64,000 nt of DNA, from the NCBI RefSeq assembly GCF_017874395.1, contig NZ_JAGGLJ010000009.1, forward strand, positions 1 through 64,000, in the 5' to 3' direction. The stretch is from Peptoniphilus stercorisuis (GTDB taxonomy: Bacteria; Bacillota; Clostridia; Tissierellales; Peptoniphilaceae). This document shows, one piece after another, positions 36,272 to 45,300 of this stretch. Each line of letters begins with the position of its first letter. Within the stretch, counting starts at the first letter, position 1. Made by a program: the position numbers and the translations under genes. The notes below the pieces were generated by a model that saw nothing but the letters and a program-made list of their open reading frames with translations, searched no databases and was not told the origin of the DNA.

Positions 36272-38068
36272 ATGAAATTAAAAACACATGATGACAGACT
36301 TACTTTAACTAATGGTAACTATCATTCTCTAGTTAAATCAAGAAAGCCAAAGGGAATAGAAGACAAGACAGCTACTATTATAGGTACTGGTATTGCTGGA
36401 CTTGCAGCTGGTTGCTTTTTAATTAAAGACGCACATATGGATGGAAGTAAAATTACATTTTTAGAACAATTAGATATTCCAGGAGGATCTCTTGATGGTA
36501 TTTATAAGAAGAATCTTGGATATATAGCTCGTGGTGGCCGTGAAATGGGACATCATTTTGAAGTTTTATGGGATTTATTTAGTGGTATTCCATCAGCTGA
36601 AGATCCAGAAAATATGTCAATTCTTGATTATTATTTCTATACTAATCTTGACGATCCAAACTATAGTAACTGCCGTATAACTAAAAATCAAGGTGAAAGA
36701 CATGATAATGGTAAATTCAACTTGGGACAAGATTTAGCAAAAGAACTTGCTGCTTTTGTTAATATTCCTGATGTGGAATTACAAGATAAAGCAATAGAAG
36801 ATATTTTCTCAGAAGAACTTTTAAATACAGATTTCTGGACTTTCTGGAGAACAATGTTTGCTTTTGAAAACTGGCATAGTGCTCTTGAGATGAAACTTTA
36901 TATGAATCGTTTTATCCATCATGTTGGAGGACTTCCTGATTTATCAGCACTACAATTCTCAAGATATGATCAATATACATCATTTGTTCTACCAATGATT
37001 AAATATTTAAAAGATCATGGTGCAAAATTTGAATATGGTGTAACTGTTGAAAATGTTCAATTCTCAATTTCTGATAATAAAAAAGTTGCTACAAAAATTG
37101 AAGCTGTAGATACAAAGGGAAAAGATATTTCAATAGATCTTACAGAAAATGATTTAGTATTTATTACAAATGGTTCAATGACTGAAAACTCAGGCTATGG
37201 AGATGATGATACTCCAGCACCATTTAATAAAGAAGCAACAGGAAGCTGGGAATTATGGAAAAATATTGCTGCACAATGTGATGAATTTGGACATCCTGAA
37301 GTATTCTGTTCAGATGTAGAAAAATCAAATTGGGAATCATGTACAGTAACTTGTCATGATGAAAGTGTACCTAAATATATAGAAAAAATTACAAAACGTA
37401 CACCTTATGGTGGAAGAACTGTAACAGGTGGTATAGTAACTGCTGTTGACTCTTCATGGTTAATGAGCTGGACTATAAATAGACAAGGCCAATATATGGA
37501 ACAACCTGAAAAAGATGTTGTTGTATGGGTTTATGGACTATTTAGTGATACACCTGGAGATTATATTAAAAAACCTATGAGAGATTGTACAGGTAAAGAA
37601 ATCACAAAAGAATGGCTATATCATATAGGAGTTCCTGAAGGTGAAATTGAAAAACTTGCAGAAACTTGTTCAGCTGTACCAGTTATGATGCCATTTATAA
37701 CTTCTCAATTTATGCCAAGAAGTTTTGGAGATAGACCTTATGTTGTACCAAAAAATGCTATGAACTTTGCATTCTTAGGACAATATGCAGAAACTCTAGA
37801 TGATCCAAATAGAGATACAATCTTTACTACTGAGTATTCTGGAAGAACAGCAATGGAAGCAGTTTATGTACTAACTGGAGTAGAAAAGGGAGTTCCTGAA
37901 GTATATGCATCTAGATATGATGTTAGATATTTACTAAATGCAGGATCAAGTTTACTTGATGGTGAAAAACCAGACCTAGATTTACCACCACCTGTTAGAC
38001 GTAAGATTATGAAACAACTTGCTGGTACTGAAGTAGAATTATTATTAAAAGAATATAATATAATTTAA
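36272..38068 (+). CDS. ohyA: Oleate hydratase (FAD-dependent fatty acid double-bond hydratase)
   Basis: 598 residues, full length for the 'myosin-cross-reactive antigen' family. The FAD-binding TATIIGTGIAGLAAGCFLI lies at about residues 33-51, RGGREMGHHFEVLWDLF at 88-104 contains the catalytic Glu of the family (E91), and GTGIA...FLEQLDIPGGSLDG precedes it. Later signatures are NWHSALEMKLYMNRFIHHVGGLPDLSALQFSRYDQYTSFVLPM and CDVEKSNWESCTVT-like SDVEKSNWESC. The enzyme adds water to cis-9 double bonds to form 10-hydroxy fatty acids and helps resist host antimicrobial unsaturated fatty acids. AGAAGGA precedes ATG. It appears monocistronic with its own terminator. Confidence 0.97.
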   Translation: MKLKTHDDRLTLTNGNYHSLVKSRKPKGIEDKTATIIGTGIAGLAAGCFLIKDAHMDGSKITFLEQLDIPGGSLDGIYKKNLGYIARGGREMGHHFEVLWDLFSGIPSAEDPENMSILDYYFYTNLDDPNYSNCRITKNQGERHDNGKFNLGQDLAKELAAFVNIPDVELQDKAIEDIFSEELLNTDFWTFWRTMFAFENWHSALEMKLYMNRFIHHVGGLPDLSALQFSRYDQYTSFVLPMIKYLKDHGAKFEYGVTVENVQFSISDNKKVATKIEAVDTKGKDISIDLTENDLVFITNGSMTENSGYGDDDTPAPFNKEATGSWELWKNIAAQCDEFGHPEVFCSDVEKSNWESCTVTCHDESVPKYIEKITKRTPYGGRTVTGGIVTAVDSSWLMSWTINRQGQYMEQPEKDVVVWVYGLFSDTPGDYIKKPMRDCTGKEITKEWLYHIGVPEGEIEKLAETCSAVPVMMPFITSQFMPRSFGDRPYVVPKNAMNFAFLGQYAETLDDPNRDTIFTTEYSGRTAMEAVYVLTGVEKGVPEVYASRYDVRYLLNAGSSLLDGEKPDLDLPPPVRRKIMKQLAGTEVELLLKEYNII

Positions 38069-38103
38069 AAATATAAATAAAATTAATTATAAATTAAATT
38101 AAT

Positions 38104-38133
38104 AAAATCCCGATTTTTAAAGTCGGGATTTTC
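38104..38133 (+). terminator. Terminator of the oleate hydratase gene
   Basis: AAAATCCCGA / TCGGGATTTT stem-loop, 36 bases after the stop codon. Confidence 0.85.
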
Positions 38134-38198
38134 TATTATACATACTAAATTATAATAATAAGGGTAGTATATTAAAAAGTACTAAAAGGGGGAATTTC

Positions 38199-40301
38199 AT
38201 GAAAGACAATAGTCAAAATAGGACTAATATACCAACCATTGAAGAAATGAAAGAAAAATATAAAATTGATTTGAGAATAGATGCAATTGAAAAAAATAAT
38301 TTAGAAAATATAAATGCTCAAAATGGTAAAGGTGCTTTTTTTAATAAGTTTAGAAAATCAAATATTGAAGAAAATTTAATAAAAAATGATTTTAAAGAGA
38401 ACACTTACTATAAAAAATACAAAGAATATGTAAATAAAGAATTAAAAACTAAAGAAGAACAAATATTAAACTTGGAAAATCTAATAGAATATGAAAAATT
38501 CTTTCTAAAATGGGAAAGAAAAGTAAATTATAAAAGTAATAATTATAATGGATATGGAAGTACCTCCTCTACAAGATACCATGTAGATTATATTGAAAAA
38601 TTAGAAGAAGAATTAGATAATGTTCTAAAAAATTCTGAAGAAGCATGGCAATTTTACTATAAAAGACAATTATTAGATGATATAGAAAAACAACAAAAGC
38701 ATAAACTTGTAGATGTGGAGTATGTTTTAAATGCTAAGAAAAAAGTGGCAGAGTCATTAAATCAAGGAGTGCCTGTATATATAGTAGGTCATCTTGGAAG
38801 TGGTAAGACTCAACTTGCAACAGAAGCTGCTATTTCTTTTACTGTTCAAAATAAAATTCAAAGTGAACTAGAAATTCAAATGGAAGAGTGGTTTTTAGAA
38901 AATCAAAATGCAGATGAAAAAATGGCAATTGAAAAATTTAGAGAATTAAATGCACAAAGAAAAAATCACTACAAAAATATTTTAGAAGAGGGTAGTGGTG
39001 AAGAAATAGAAAAACTTCAACCTCTTTTTATATCAGGATCTCACAATATTACCTATGAAGATATGTTTATAGAAAAAACACTTACATTGGGACATAGTTT
39101 TTCAAAGGGTTCTTTTTCAGACTATTTAGATCTTATAATAGATGATTTTTATATATGGATGAATGAGCATAAAGAAAAGCTTGAGAAAATGACAGAAGAA
39201 GAGCAATTAAACTTAAAGATTCAAATATGGAAGAGTTTTTCAGATCTTTTAGTAGCTAAAAATTCTGCCTTTGGTACAGAAATTAAAAAAGTTGAAAAAG
39301 AAATTTTAATAGCTGTAACAGAAGGTAGAACTGTAATAATAGATGAATTAAATACAATTGCAATGCAAAACTTAATTGCTCTAAATGATATATTACAAAG
39401 AAAAGCAGGATCAAGAGCATATATTACAGGTGTAGGACCAGTGCTAATTAAAGAGGGATTTGGTCTAATAGGAACAGGAAATCTATCTACACAAAGAGTA
39501 AATTATGAAGGTACAAATGAGCTAAATCCTGCCTTTAAGTCTAGATTTATGACTATTGAATACAATTATGTAAATCAAAACTTAATAGGTGCATTAAGTG
39601 AACAGGAAAATCCAGAAGAAAACGAACTATTTAGAATAATAATCTCAAGACTTACAGATAAATATGGAAATATTCATTTGCCAGGTGGAATAGATACATT
39701 AGAAGAACTATTTAGATTTGCAAAACTTTGTAAAGTTACACAAGATGTATTTATGGGGAAATTAAAAGAAAGTGGACTTGATGAAAATAGCCAAGTTGAA
39801 GACTTAGAACTTAGAGAAGCAGTGCTTTCAATTCGTAATATTTTAAATGTCTTAGACAACTGGAATTTAGGAGAAGAAAAAGATCTTTCAAAGGCGCTAT
39901 GGGACTCTTTCATAAGCACTATAACCTATGCTGATGATCAAAATTATATATTGTCACAAAGTGTTAGATTTGGATTTTTCAAAAAAAGTGATGGATGGAA
40001 TATTGTGACAAAATCAGAGGGAGACTCTACGACAACATATGAAGAAATAAGAGAATATCCCTATAAATATATAAGAAAAAATATTGAAACTTTTAGTTAT
40101 TTTGATTTAATAAAATTACTTTTTGGAAATGAACCTAAAAATACAGAAATTTCAGAAGAATTAAAACAAATTTTAAAGGATAATATAGAGGAAAACTTAA
40201 AAATAAATATTGATAAATATCAGGAACTTGACGAAAAATTGTCACATTTAGAGCATTCCATAGATTTATTAGAATATTTAGAAGATTTTGGAGAAAATTA
40301 A
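38199..40301 (+). CDS. AAA ATPase, MoxR/dynein-like, of a three-gene VWA system
   Basis: 700 residues. A charged helical N-terminus (1-170) precedes the AAA core. Walker A is GHLGSGKT (197-204), Walker B VIIDELN (379-385), the sensor-1-like GTGN is at 425-428, and the arginine-finger segment LNPAFKSRF at 442-450. About 175 residues separate Walker A and B, much more than usual, so a helical insert is present. The SGSHNITYEDMF piece before the acidic region recalls MoxR pore loops. MoxR-type ATPases usually work as chaperones with a VWA protein encoded next door, and one follows at 41496. The ATP-dependent target is unknown. AAGGGGG precedes the ATG. Confidence 0.8.
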   Translation: MKDNSQNRTNIPTIEEMKEKYKIDLRIDAIEKNNLENINAQNGKGAFFNKFRKSNIEENLIKNDFKENTYYKKYKEYVNKELKTKEEQILNLENLIEYEKFFLKWERKVNYKSNNYNGYGSTSSTRYHVDYIEKLEEELDNVLKNSEEAWQFYYKRQLLDDIEKQQKHKLVDVEYVLNAKKKVAESLNQGVPVYIVGHLGSGKTQLATEAAISFTVQNKIQSELEIQMEEWFLENQNADEKMAIEKFRELNAQRKNHYKNILEEGSGEEIEKLQPLFISGSHNITYEDMFIEKTLTLGHSFSKGSFSDYLDLIIDDFYIWMNEHKEKLEKMTEEEQLNLKIQIWKSFSDLLVAKNSAFGTEIKKVEKEILIAVTEGRTVIIDELNTIAMQNLIALNDILQRKAGSRAYITGVGPVLIKEGFGLIGTGNLSTQRVNYEGTNELNPAFKSRFMTIEYNYVNQNLIGALSEQENPEENELFRIIISRLTDKYGNIHLPGGIDTLEELFRFAKLCKVTQDVFMGKLKESGLDENSQVEDLELREAVLSIRNILNVLDNWNLGEEKDLSKALWDSFISTITYADDQNYILSQSVRFGFFKKSDGWNIVTKSEGDSTTTYEEIREYPYKYIRKNIETFSYFDLIKLLFGNEPKNTEISEELKQILKDNIEENLKINIDKYQELDEKLSHLEHSIDLLEYLEDFGEN

Positions 40302-40302
40302 A

Positions 40303-41484
40303 ATGGATTTATCATTAGATAAAAAAGATTTTAAGAAAAATGTAAAAAATCTACGAGAAAATTTAAATGAAATTAAAAAAACAGGTATATTAGAAGAAGA
40401 TTTTGAAGAAAAATTAGAAGAAATTAAAAAATTAGAAGAAAAACTCTTAAAAGATTTAATTCCCTATTATAGAGAAAATACTAAGGATATAAATAAAGAC
40501 AAAATAGAAATAATTAAACTTAAAGAAATTGGAAGTATCTATATAAAGGGATTTTTAGAAAAATATTTAAAGATTAATGATAATTTATATATTATATCTA
40601 GTAGTAAAAAAGAAGTTTATTTTATTTATATAAATAAAAATTTAGAAATAGAGATAAGTCTTCCACTAGAAGAAATTAAAGATAATATAGCATATTTTTA
40701 TAAGATAAATAATAATGAAATATTTATTATATCCTTAAAGGGTAAAACTTATAAAATCCTAATTAAAAACTTAGAAAAACTTCCAAATATAAAAAATGAT
40801 TTAGAGATAATTGAAATTAAAAATAATTTTGTAGATAATTTTATGGGAAGAAGTATTTCTCTTGGAAAAGATATATTTTTAACTGAAAGTAGTGAGTCTA
40901 GAATCAATCTATTTAAATTAAATAGTGAAATAAATTATTTTAAAGATATTTATATAGATATAGAAAATTGGACTACCTTTGAAAAAGTTAAAGAAAATCA
41001 CATTTTAGTAGGAACAAAAGATGGAAAATTATATAGTATTAAATTTAGCGAAAATAAATTTTATATATTAGAAAAATTAGAATTTGATTTTAATATTAGA
41101 AAAATAAAAGTTTTAGAAGATGAATCTCTAATAAAAAATAAAGTTCTTATATTGGGAGATAAAGGGAATTTAAAAATTTTAGAAATAGATGAAAAAATTA
41201 ATATTTTAAAAAGTTTTGATAATTTAAAGGGGAATTTATTTGATGTAGATTCAAATAGAGGAACAGCCATTATCTTAAGTGAGGACGGAGTTTTATATAC
41301 AATAGAAGAAAATTTAGGAAAATGGCATTTAAATAAAAATTATAAGAAAGATTTATTTTATACTAATATTATTGCAAAAAATAATAAGGAATATTTGGCA
41401 ATGAATTTAGATTTAAAATTTGATTTGATTAAAATAAATAGAGTAACTACAGCAGAAGATTTATGGAAAGTGGATTTAATATAA
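40303..41484 (+). CDS. Propeller-like protein of unknown function between AAA ATPase and VWA genes
   Basis: About 393 residues. The N-terminal 70 are charged and helical/coiled (DFKKNVKNLRENLNEIKKTGILEEDFEEKLEEIKKLEEK). The rest is beta-rich with repeated strand-turn units such as NHILVGTKDGKLYSIKFSE, NKVLILGDKGNLKILEID and GTAIILSEDGVLYTIEE. These recall a WD40/PQQ-type beta-propeller, but no family signature is certain. No signal peptide is seen, so it is cytoplasmic. ATG at 40303 (GGAG nine bases before) is one base after the ATPase stop. It may recognise the substrate or partner of the AAA/VWA machine (inference). Confidence 0.6.
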   Translation: MDLSLDKKDFKKNVKNLRENLNEIKKTGILEEDFEEKLEEIKKLEEKLLKDLIPYYRENTKDINKDKIEIIKLKEIGSIYIKGFLEKYLKINDNLYIISSSKKEVYFIYINKNLEIEISLPLEEIKDNIAYFYKINNNEIFIISLKGKTYKILIKNLEKLPNIKNDLEIIEIKNNFVDNFMGRSISLGKDIFLTESSESRINLFKLNSEINYFKDIYIDIENWTTFEKVKENHILVGTKDGKLYSIKFSENKFYILEKLEFDFNIRKIKVLEDESLIKNKVLILGDKGNLKILEIDEKINILKSFDNLKGNLFDVDSNRGTAIILSEDGVLYTIEENLGKWHLNKNYKKDLFYTNIIAKNNKEYLAMNLDLKFDLIKINRVTTAEDLWKVDLI

Positions 41485-41495
41485 GAGGTGTTAAA

Positions 41496-43436
41496 ATGTC
41501 ACAATTTGATGAGAAAATTCTAATTGAAGAGTCAAAGAAAAACTTTGAAGAATTTTTAAAAAAAGAAAAGAGATCTCTCGTTACTTTTACTAAGGATTCA
41601 AATTTAATATATATGCCAAATTCCAATATAGATAAATTTATATTAAATCCAAAAAAGGGAGTATTAAATATTCCTTTGACAAGTTTTTTAGATAGGGACT
41701 TAAATAATGTTGAAATTCTGTGGCATATTTATTATGAACTTGCGCTATATCCAGACTGGAAAAAGAACCCAGAAAAATACTTATATAGAGATGAGCTTTG
41801 GAAGGAAGAAATAGAAAAGATAAGTTTATATATTCTTTCTAAAATAAAGACCTTAAATCTGCAAGATGATCCTGCATATAAAAGTAAGATTATTAAAAAT
41901 TATGTAAAAAAAGAAATCTTGGATTTTTTATATTTAATAGATAAATATACAGCTTTTCTTAGAGTATTGCAGTTAAATCCAATGTATGAATATGAGGAAA
42001 ATAATAAGTATATTTTAGAATATATGAAGGAGAATAAAAAAACTTTAAATTCCATAGAAAATATGCAAAGACATAGAGCTTTTTCAAATAGTTTTTTATT
42101 AATTGAATTATATAAAGAAATTCCAAATTTTAATCTTGAGGAAAATCCCTTTAATATAAAAATTTTTAATGAAGATTTATTTTATTTTGTAAGAAGAAAT
42201 TTGATTTTAGAAATAAATAAAGGTGAAGGTATTTTAAAAAGAGATGAATTTGTAAAGTCCTTTGTATATCCAGTATTTGAAAAATTATTTATTGATGAAA
42301 TAGACAATATGGAATTTGTAGAATCAAAATCTAAAAGTATGGAAAAATCCAAAGGTGAGAAAAGTCCTCTAGAAGCAAGTAAAGATGATGATATGCCAGA
42401 TTCCTTTGAATCTACTAAAGAAGAAGTAGATGATATATTAAAGGAAATGCTAGAGGAAAAAGAAAGTTTAGATATTGCATCAGAAGATATAGTTCAGGGA
42501 AAAGTTGATTTAAAAGATTATGGAGTAAGTAATAGTGAAGAGGAACTTTTCAATTATTATGCTATAAAAATGAAAAAGCAAAGAGATGAAATGAAGTTGT
42601 TTTGGAGAAAACTTGTTGGAAATGCAAAAAAAGAAGAAAATGTAAAAAAGACAGAAGAGCAAAAAGGAAAGCTTCATGTGGACAGTTTAATAAAGCATTA
42701 TCCAGACTTTGTAGAGGCAGAAAAAAAGGGGAATTACAAAGATTTACCTATATTTAGTAGATACTTATTAGAGCCTAAAGCAAAAGTTTTGCCAGAGAAA
42801 ATAGAAATTTCATTTTTAATAGACAATTCAGGATCTATGAATGAGTCAAAAATAGAAGCAGCAAGAAAAGCAGTTGCAGTTACTCTTTTGTCCTTAGAAG
42901 ATTTTAATGACTACTTAGAAAAAAACACAGAAAAATTAAATCAAAAAGTTGAAGTTTTAAGTGAAACTTGGTTTTTTGGAAGTAAATATAATAATCTTAA
43001 AAAATTCCAATATAAAAATAATAAAAATCGTGAAAAAAGTGATATTATAAAATCTATTACAAAAATTGATGGATATTATGGGGCAACAGATGATGCAAGT
43101 TGTCTAAGAGAAATAGCAGATAATATTACATCCTATGAAGAAAGTAGGCTTAAAAGAGGACAAGATATAAAAATACTCTTTGAAATAACCGATGGAGCTT
43201 CGTCTTTTCCAGGACTTGCAAAAAATGCAGTAGAAGATTTAATGGAAAAAAATGTTAAAGTTTTTGCCTTTCAAATAGGAAAAAATAGCGATAAAAACGA
43301 AGAATTATTTAATTATGTATGGAATGAAAATTTTAAAGAAAAACATGGAATTATAATAGGAGAAGATGTTGAAAAACTTCCTCAAGAACTTTTAAATTCT
43401 ATAGGAAATAATTTAGAAAATATTTTTACAAAATAA
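41496..43436 (+). CDS. VWA-domain protein, partner of the AAA ATPase
   Basis: 646 residues. The N-terminal domain contains LWHIYYELALYPDWKKNPEKYLYRD, an H-x-x-x-E-like stretch that resembles a degenerate metallopeptidase helix. The middle (about 275-345) is a Lys/Glu/Asp-rich linker. The C-terminal VWA domain has a complete MIDAS: DNSGS (443-447), a Thr in YYGATDDAS and an Asp in FEITDGASSF. MIDAS-type VWA domains bind partners through a divalent cation and are paired with MoxR ATPases. AGAGGTG lies before ATG at 41496; an in-frame ATG at 41463 overlaps the previous gene and has no site. A terminator follows. Confidence 0.82.
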   Translation: MSQFDEKILIEESKKNFEEFLKKEKRSLVTFTKDSNLIYMPNSNIDKFILNPKKGVLNIPLTSFLDRDLNNVEILWHIYYELALYPDWKKNPEKYLYRDELWKEEIEKISLYILSKIKTLNLQDDPAYKSKIIKNYVKKEILDFLYLIDKYTAFLRVLQLNPMYEYEENNKYILEYMKENKKTLNSIENMQRHRAFSNSFLLIELYKEIPNFNLEENPFNIKIFNEDLFYFVRRNLILEINKGEGILKRDEFVKSFVYPVFEKLFIDEIDNMEFVESKSKSMEKSKGEKSPLEASKDDDMPDSFESTKEEVDDILKEMLEEKESLDIASEDIVQGKVDLKDYGVSNSEEELFNYYAIKMKKQRDEMKLFWRKLVGNAKKEENVKKTEEQKGKLHVDSLIKHYPDFVEAEKKGNYKDLPIFSRYLLEPKAKVLPEKIEISFLIDNSGSMNESKIEAARKAVAVTLLSLEDFNDYLEKNTEKLNQKVEVLSETWFFGSKYNNLKKFQYKNNKNREKSDIIKSITKIDGYYGATDDASCLREIADNITSYEESRLKRGQDIKILFEITDGASSFPGLAKNAVEDLMEKNVKVFAFQIGKNSDKNEELFNYVWNENFKEKHGIIIGEDVEKLPQELLNSIGNNLENIFTK

Positions 43437-43464
43437 AAACCACCTGAAAAGGTGGTTTATTTTG
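43437..43464. terminator. Bidirectional terminator between the VWA gene and dltD-like gene
   Basis: AAAACCACCT-GAAA-AGGTGGTTT stem, with A's on the left and T's on the right, between converging stop codons 20 bases apart. Confidence 0.9.
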
Positions 43465-45292
43465 AATTTAGATAATTTAATAAATCTTCATTTGTTGTTT
43501 GATCTGTAATAAAAAATCTCTTTAGTCCATATAAACTTTGAGGAAGTCCCTTTATTATATAGTTTTGTCCCTCAATAGTTGTAACAGTTGATTTTATATT
43601 ATTTTCAGATAAGATAACTGCTGTTAAATCTGAATAATATCCTCCAGGATATGCAAAAGAATCAACATCTTTATCTTTAATTTTATTTATTAATTTATTT
43701 TCGGATGCAATGTCTTTTTCAAGAATTTCAATAAATTCTTTTTCTGATTCATCTTCAAATTTCATAGCATTTGTACGAGCTTTATTTTTTTCAAACTTCT
43801 CAGCTTGATGCATATCAAAACTATGAGATCCAAAATCTATTAGACCAGATTCATACATTTCACGAGCTTCATCTATAGAAAAGTGAGGAATGATTTTTTC
43901 ATTAGTATCCTTGTATTTGTCCTTTCCAATGGAAAAACCTATTGGATAAATTGTAGCCTTATAATTAAGTTCTTTTAGAAGTGGATAGGCAAGGTTATAA
44001 TTACTCTTATATCCATCATCAAAAGTTATTAAAATTGGCTTATTAGGAAGTTCTACTCCCTTATTTACATAATTGTATAAATCATTAAAATCAACAGTAT
44101 TATATCCCTCTTCCTTTAGAAAACGAATTTGTCTTTCAAAGTTTTCATAAGAGATAATATCTGCATTGTCACCAGACTTTCTAATATCATGATACATTAA
44201 AATCGGAACTTTTTCTGAATAGACATTATTATTTATTTCTGTATCTGCAAAAAATCTCTTAGAAGCTTCCTTGTAGTTGTCCTTTGTAACATAATATCCA
44301 AAGTCCTCTGGCATATAAATATTTTTATCATCATAAACTTTTGCAAGCATCATAGTTCCAACAGAATTTCGCCAGTGAGTTCTATCATAAAAATATCTAG
44401 GCTCATAACTTATAGAAGAATTTGTAAAGTCCCAAAAGGAAACTACTTGAGAAATTTCTTTATAAAACTTTTCTACTTCATTTTTATTATAAAATTTGTA
44501 GTCACGATTATATAAAGGACACATTACAACTTCTAAATTTATATTTTCTTTTTCACAAATTTCTTTAATTTCAATTAGAGATTTTTTTACATCTTCAATA
44601 TAATCTAAATGCTTATCTTCTGAAAAATCATAATTAAAGACATTATATTCTTCCTTTGAAAGATATTCGTCTTTTGAGTGAATTGGCTCAACATCTCTTA
44701 AAGACTTGTCATAGGAACCATTTTCTGCATTAAATACATCAAAACTTTCTTGAAGATAGGAATCTTTTTTAATTGATTTTATCTTATCTATTGAATAGTT
44801 TGGATTTGCCAATAAATATTTAGAATAAAATTCTACTGGGCTTGAGTTTTCTACTTTATAATGCATTTTGTCATTTAATCTTTCATTTCCAACATTATAG
44901 TAAAGTCCATGTGTAATTGTAAGTGGTAAGAAAATATTTTTAACTTCATAATTTTTTACAATATATTTTACAGTATCTACTGAATCAAGCATATCTGCTC
45001 CATAATAAAATAAATTATAAAATTTATCACCAGTATATTTATCTAAATATTTGCTTAAAAAGGCAGAAGATCCACTTGCCCCAACTACATAGGAGTCGAA
45101 TTTTTCATGATTTTTATCTAGGTATTCTATCTTTGCGATTCTAGGATTTTGAGTCATATTGTAAGAATGCCAATTTAAAAACTGATCCTTAAAAAGCCCA
45201 AAGGGCGATACTATTATATTTAATAAAACTATTAATAATAGTATTGAGATAAAAACCCTAATAAAAAGTTTTACAAATTTTTTAGAATTCAT
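43457..45292 (-). CDS. DltD-like SGNH protein fused to a polysaccharide deacetylase
   Basis: 611 residues. A membrane anchor (about 8-30) is followed by an SGNH/DltD-like domain with VVGASGSS (nucleophile Ser near 73) and DRTHW (Asp303/His306). After about residue 360 a complete NodB-type carbohydrate esterase 4 domain begins: VPILMYHDI (362-370), TFDDG (423-427), SHSFDMH (489-495, metal-binding His pair) and AYPGGYYS (547-554). DltD acts outside the membrane in D-alanylation of teichoic acids. NodB domains remove N-acetyl groups from peptidoglycan or glycans. Both sit on one polypeptide here, at the end of a dlt-like operon eight bases after dltB. The fusion could couple wall acylation to deacetylation (inference). 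Confidence 0.87.
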   Translation of the reverse strand: MNSKKFVKLFIRVFISILLLIVLLNIIVSPFGLFKDQFLNWHSYNMTQNPRIAKIEYLDKNHEKFDSYVVGASGSSAFLSKYLDKYTGDKFYNLFYYGADMLDSVDTVKYIVKNYEVKNIFLPLTITHGLYYNVGNERLNDKMHYKVENSSPVEFYSKYLLANPNYSIDKIKSIKKDSYLQESFDVFNAENGSYDKSLRDVEPIHSKDEYLSKEEYNVFNYDFSEDKHLDYIEDVKKSLIEIKEICEKENINLEVVMCPLYNRDYKFYNKNEVEKFYKEISQVVSFWDFTNSSISYEPRYFYDRTHWRNSVGTMMLAKVYDDKNIYMPEDFGYYVTKDNYKEASKRFFADTEINNNVYSEKVPILMYHDIRKSGDNADIISYENFERQIRFLKEEGYNTVDFNDLYNYVNKGVELPNKPILITFDDGYKSNYNLAYPLLKELNYKATIYPIGFSIGKDKYKDTNEKIIPHFSIDEAREMYESGLIDFGSHSFDMHQAEKFEKNKARTNAMKFEDESEKEFIEILEKDIASENKLINKIKDKDVDSFAYPGGYYSDLTAVILSENNIKSTVTTIEGQNYIIKGLPQSLYGLKRFFITDQTTNEDLLNYLNSK

Positions 45293-45300
45293 TTTTCACC

